DNA from: Aneurinibacillus aneurinilyticus ATCC 12856
Lineage (GTDB): Bacteria > Bacillota > Bacilli > Aneurinibacillales > Aneurinibacillaceae
Direction of reading: 5' to 3'
NCBI RefSeq assembly: GCF_000466385.1
Contig: NZ_KE952827.1
Location: 57,404 to 121,403, forward strand
Length of the DNA: 64,000 nucleotides
Part shown: one piece after another, positions 62,734 to 64,000 of the stretch
How positions within the stretch are numbered: position 1 is the first letter of the stretch
Layout: the number at the start of each line of letters is the position of its first letter
Made by a program: the position numbers and the translations under genes
Notes under the pieces: generated by a model
Told to the model about the DNA's origin: nothing
Database searches by the model: none
What the model saw: the letters and a program-made list of their open reading frames with translations, nothing else

Positions 62734-62899
62734 TGAGTACGGCAATCATAAGGAAAAAAGCAACAACCAGACTTGCATATGCGACTGCTGATAAAGCGAA
62801 CCTGACTATACGCTGTTGCAATTTACGCGCAAAAACAATCGTAAAGCTAGCAAGAATCATTAAACCAATCGCGCTTAACGCGTAGAACATCATTTGCAT
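62723..62899 (-). CDS. Small membrane protein, DUF2768-like, 58 residues
   Basis: ATG 62899 to TAG 62723, reading MQMMFYALSAIGLMILASFT then IVFARKLQQR and a second helix to LITF. GAGGGAG precedes ATG at good spacing. Two membrane helices with a short basic loop resemble DUF2768 proteins, small Bacillales membrane proteins found near spoIVA/gpsA. Function unknown. It overlaps the convergent gene 62518-62733 by 11 bases. Confidence 0.65.
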   Translation of the reverse strand: MQMMFYALSAIGLMILASFTIVFARKLQQRIVRFALSAVAYASLVVAFFLMIAVLITF

Positions 62900-62977
62900 G
62901 GGATCTCCCTCTTTACCTGTAAAAATAATCCTATAGAACGGATGTACTCACATTATAGCACAAACCCGGGACAATCG

Positions 62978-63006
62978 AACCTCTCACGGGACGAACGCAT
63001 ATTATA
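62978..63006 (+). promoter_or_regulatory. SigK-like promoter
   Basis: AAC (62978-62980), 17 bases, CATATTATA (62998-63006) match the mother-cell SigK form AC-N17-CATANNNTA. It faces the gene at 63038, suggesting late sporulation expression. Confidence 0.5.
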
Positions 63007-63037
63007 ATGTTGACTACAGAACAAAGGGGGCGAAACC

Positions 63038-63559
63038 ATGAGCAGCCAAAAACGGCGGAATCCAAACACAAAAAGGCCTAAGCGTTCACCCACAGTCAGC
63101 AAAAAACGCAAAAAAACTGCACCATCCGCTGTCAAAAAAGAAACGGCAACTTCAATCATTCCGCTCAAAAACAAGATAGATATTCAATCAGCATCCTCGT
63201 TGATGAAAAACTTGCCATCGCTTCTAAACAAGTCTCCCGATGAAATGCGAACATCCATTAATACTGTCCGGGAATGGTCAAGCCAAATACGCGGTACAAT
63301 GGCAGAGATGGAACAAACGCTTAATACGCTGACCAGCCTCATCAGCATGTATGAACGCTGGTCAACCAGCAGTCAGAAACGGGCCACATTGCGTGCAGCC
63401 AAACAAGGTGACGAGGCTACAGGCGAGAAATTACCGTTTTCGTTTATCAAATCGTTAAATAATATTGATTTCCGCCAAATTATTTCTCTGCTTAACTCCC
63501 CACTTGTGCAGGCATTATTGGAAATGGATGAAATCGCATCGTCAGCTGAGGAGGCCTAA
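63038..63559 (+). CDS. Hypothetical basic protein, possible late sporulation/coat protein
   Basis: 173 residues. The first 40 are strongly basic and disordered (MSSQKRRNPNTKRPKRS), followed by helical segments (VREWSSQIRGTMAEMEQTLNTLTSLISMYERW, about 78-110) and a conserved-looking C-terminus (FSFIKSLNNIDFRQIISLLNSPLVQALLEM). AAAGGGGGCG precedes ATG. A SigK-like promoter 32 bases upstream hints at mother-cell expression. I do not recognise the family. Ends in its own terminator. Confidence 0.7.
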   Translation: MSSQKRRNPNTKRPKRSPTVSKKRKKTAPSAVKKETATSIIPLKNKIDIQSASSLMKNLPSLLNKSPDEMRTSINTVREWSSQIRGTMAEMEQTLNTLTSLISMYERWSTSSQKRATLRAAKQGDEATGEKLPFSFIKSLNNIDFRQIISLLNSPLVQALLEMDEIASSAEEA

Positions 63560-63580
63560 TCTAAGGCCTCCTTACTTTTT
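63549..63580 (+). terminator. Terminator of the 173-residue gene
   Basis: AGGAGGCCT (63549-63557) with AGGCCTCCT (63564-63572), 9-bp perfect, then TACTTTTTT. The stem overlaps the last codons of the gene. Confidence 0.8.
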
Positions 63581-63595
63581 TCAAGCATAAAAAAA

Positions 63596-63948
63596 GAGGT
63601 TATCTCAAAAGGTTGTTGAATCACGACTTTTTCGAGCCAGCCTTTCTTTTTTTACATTAATATGGATCTTCAAGGTTGCTTATCTTCAATTTTCCCTCTA
63701 TATTATCTTTGTAGTTGCGGTTCTTTTGATCGTTGATTTAATTTTAGGGTCCATTTTATGAGGTTATGGGCAGCACAAATAAAACCCTATTCCACCGTAT
63801 TTTTGGACAGGCCTCTTAATGAAAATCGATGGAACTGGCGAGTGGTATAATGAGTGTACATAAGAAAATCGTTCCTTTCTGATATTTTGTTTGTTGTGGT
63901 GACTTCATTATATCAAAAGAGCGATTTTCTTCTTTTTTACGTGAAGAA
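63596..63948 (-). mobile_element. Remnant of an IS1182-like insertion element
   Basis: The left edge has GAGGTTATCTCAAAAGG (63596-63612), like the ends of IS1182-type elements (GxxTGTCTCAAAAG). Inside is a shrunken transposase frame (63703-63861) preceded by a ribosome site and a 10-bp hairpin AAGAAAATCG/CGATTTTCTT (63862-63871 and 63922-63931), a common IS feature that blocks outside transcription. The exact right edge is not clear. Confidence 0.5.
63703..63861 (-). pseudogene. Internally deleted IS1182-like transposase
   Basis: From ATG 63861 (AAGGA upstream) the frame reads MYTHYTTRQFHRF then directly SLRGLSKNTVE, a TAG stop at 63787-63789, and continues GFICAAHNLIKWTLKLNQ to TAA 63703. 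The first ten residues look like a transposase start and the rest is the conserved end (FLLRGL...TEWG...AHNL). The whole catalytic middle is missing, and the Trp of EWG has become a stop. Not functional. Confidence 0.6.
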
Positions 63949-64000
63949 GGGTGCCCCAAAGTTACCTTTTATACGAAAATGTTCCCCTTAAAGGCAAAAA
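63949..64000. mobile_element. Possible start of a second insertion element
   Basis: GGGTGCCCCAAAGTTACC (63949-63966) resembles IS terminal repeats and continues out of the window. Too short to classify. Confidence 0.25.

Noticed and set aside
1..64000. CRISPR arrays, tRNA or rRNA genes, prophage
   Set aside because: No regularly spaced direct repeats, no tRNA cloverleaf or rRNA sequence, and no phage structural genes were recognised on either strand.

Overview
The window is 64 kb of chromosome from a low-GC, spore-forming member of the Bacillales. The evidence is spoIVA, a Spo0E-like gene, ypjB, TRAP, a bacillithiol pathway, a menaquinol:cytochrome c reductase, strong AGGAGG ribosome sites, and gene order that follows the Bacillus subtilis dnaD-to-spoIVA segment. 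Several insertions unlike B. subtilis, and a futalosine-type menaquinone block, point to an Aneurinibacillus/Brevibacillus-like lineage rather than Bacillus proper; that placement is inference. No rRNA, tRNA, CRISPR array or prophage was seen. Almost all genes lie on the minus strand.

Layout. 1-3.4 kb: 5' end of an enoyl-CoA hydratase gene and ppdK. 3.4-11.5 kb: an unknown gene, dnaD, asnS, a secreted protein, aspB, an FtsH-family protease with a membrane partner, and ypmB. 11.5-18.6 kb: an MtaD-type deaminase, rex, dinG, and a TPR gene. 18.2-20.6 kb: panBCD behind an attenuator-type leader with two similar hairpins that look like the pan RNA motif. 20.8-26.6 kb: birA, cca, bshA, bshB1, mgsA, dapB, ypjD. 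26.7-32.4 kb: ypjC, ypjB, ypjA, qcrCBA (QcrC carries two haem c sites) and ypiF. 32.5-37.7 kb: a stand-alone IDEAL-domain gene, an unknown protein, ypiA, an ECF sigma/anti-sigma pair and an amidohydrolase-like protein that has lost its metal ligands. 38-38.6 kb: a Spo0E-like gene, a long hairpin repeat and a candidate small RNA.

38.6-51.1 kb is the aromatic amino acid supercluster: aroC, aroB, aroH, trpEDCFBA, hisC, tyrA, aroA. The leader before trpE has a promoter, ten NAG triplets spaced as a TRAP target, and a terminator; the TRAP gene itself is at 57.9 kb. 51.3-58.9 kb: cheR, ndk, then a nearly gap-free operon hepS-menG-ubiA-ubiX-mqnA-hepT preceded by folE and mtrB. The mqnA/ubiX/ubiA trio means menaquinone is probably made by the futalosine route, with the MtaD-type enzyme at 11.5 kb a candidate for its deaminase step. 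The menaquinone would feed the qcrABC complex. 59-63.6 kb: hbs, spoIVA, a YphF-like lipoprotein, a 2Fe-2S ferredoxin, two small membrane proteins and a gene behind a SigK-like promoter. The last 0.4 kb is the remnant of an IS1182-like element.

Several starts given here are shorter than the longest possible reading frame, chosen because a good ribosome site precedes the internal start. Functions are from recognised motifs and gene order; no database search was run.
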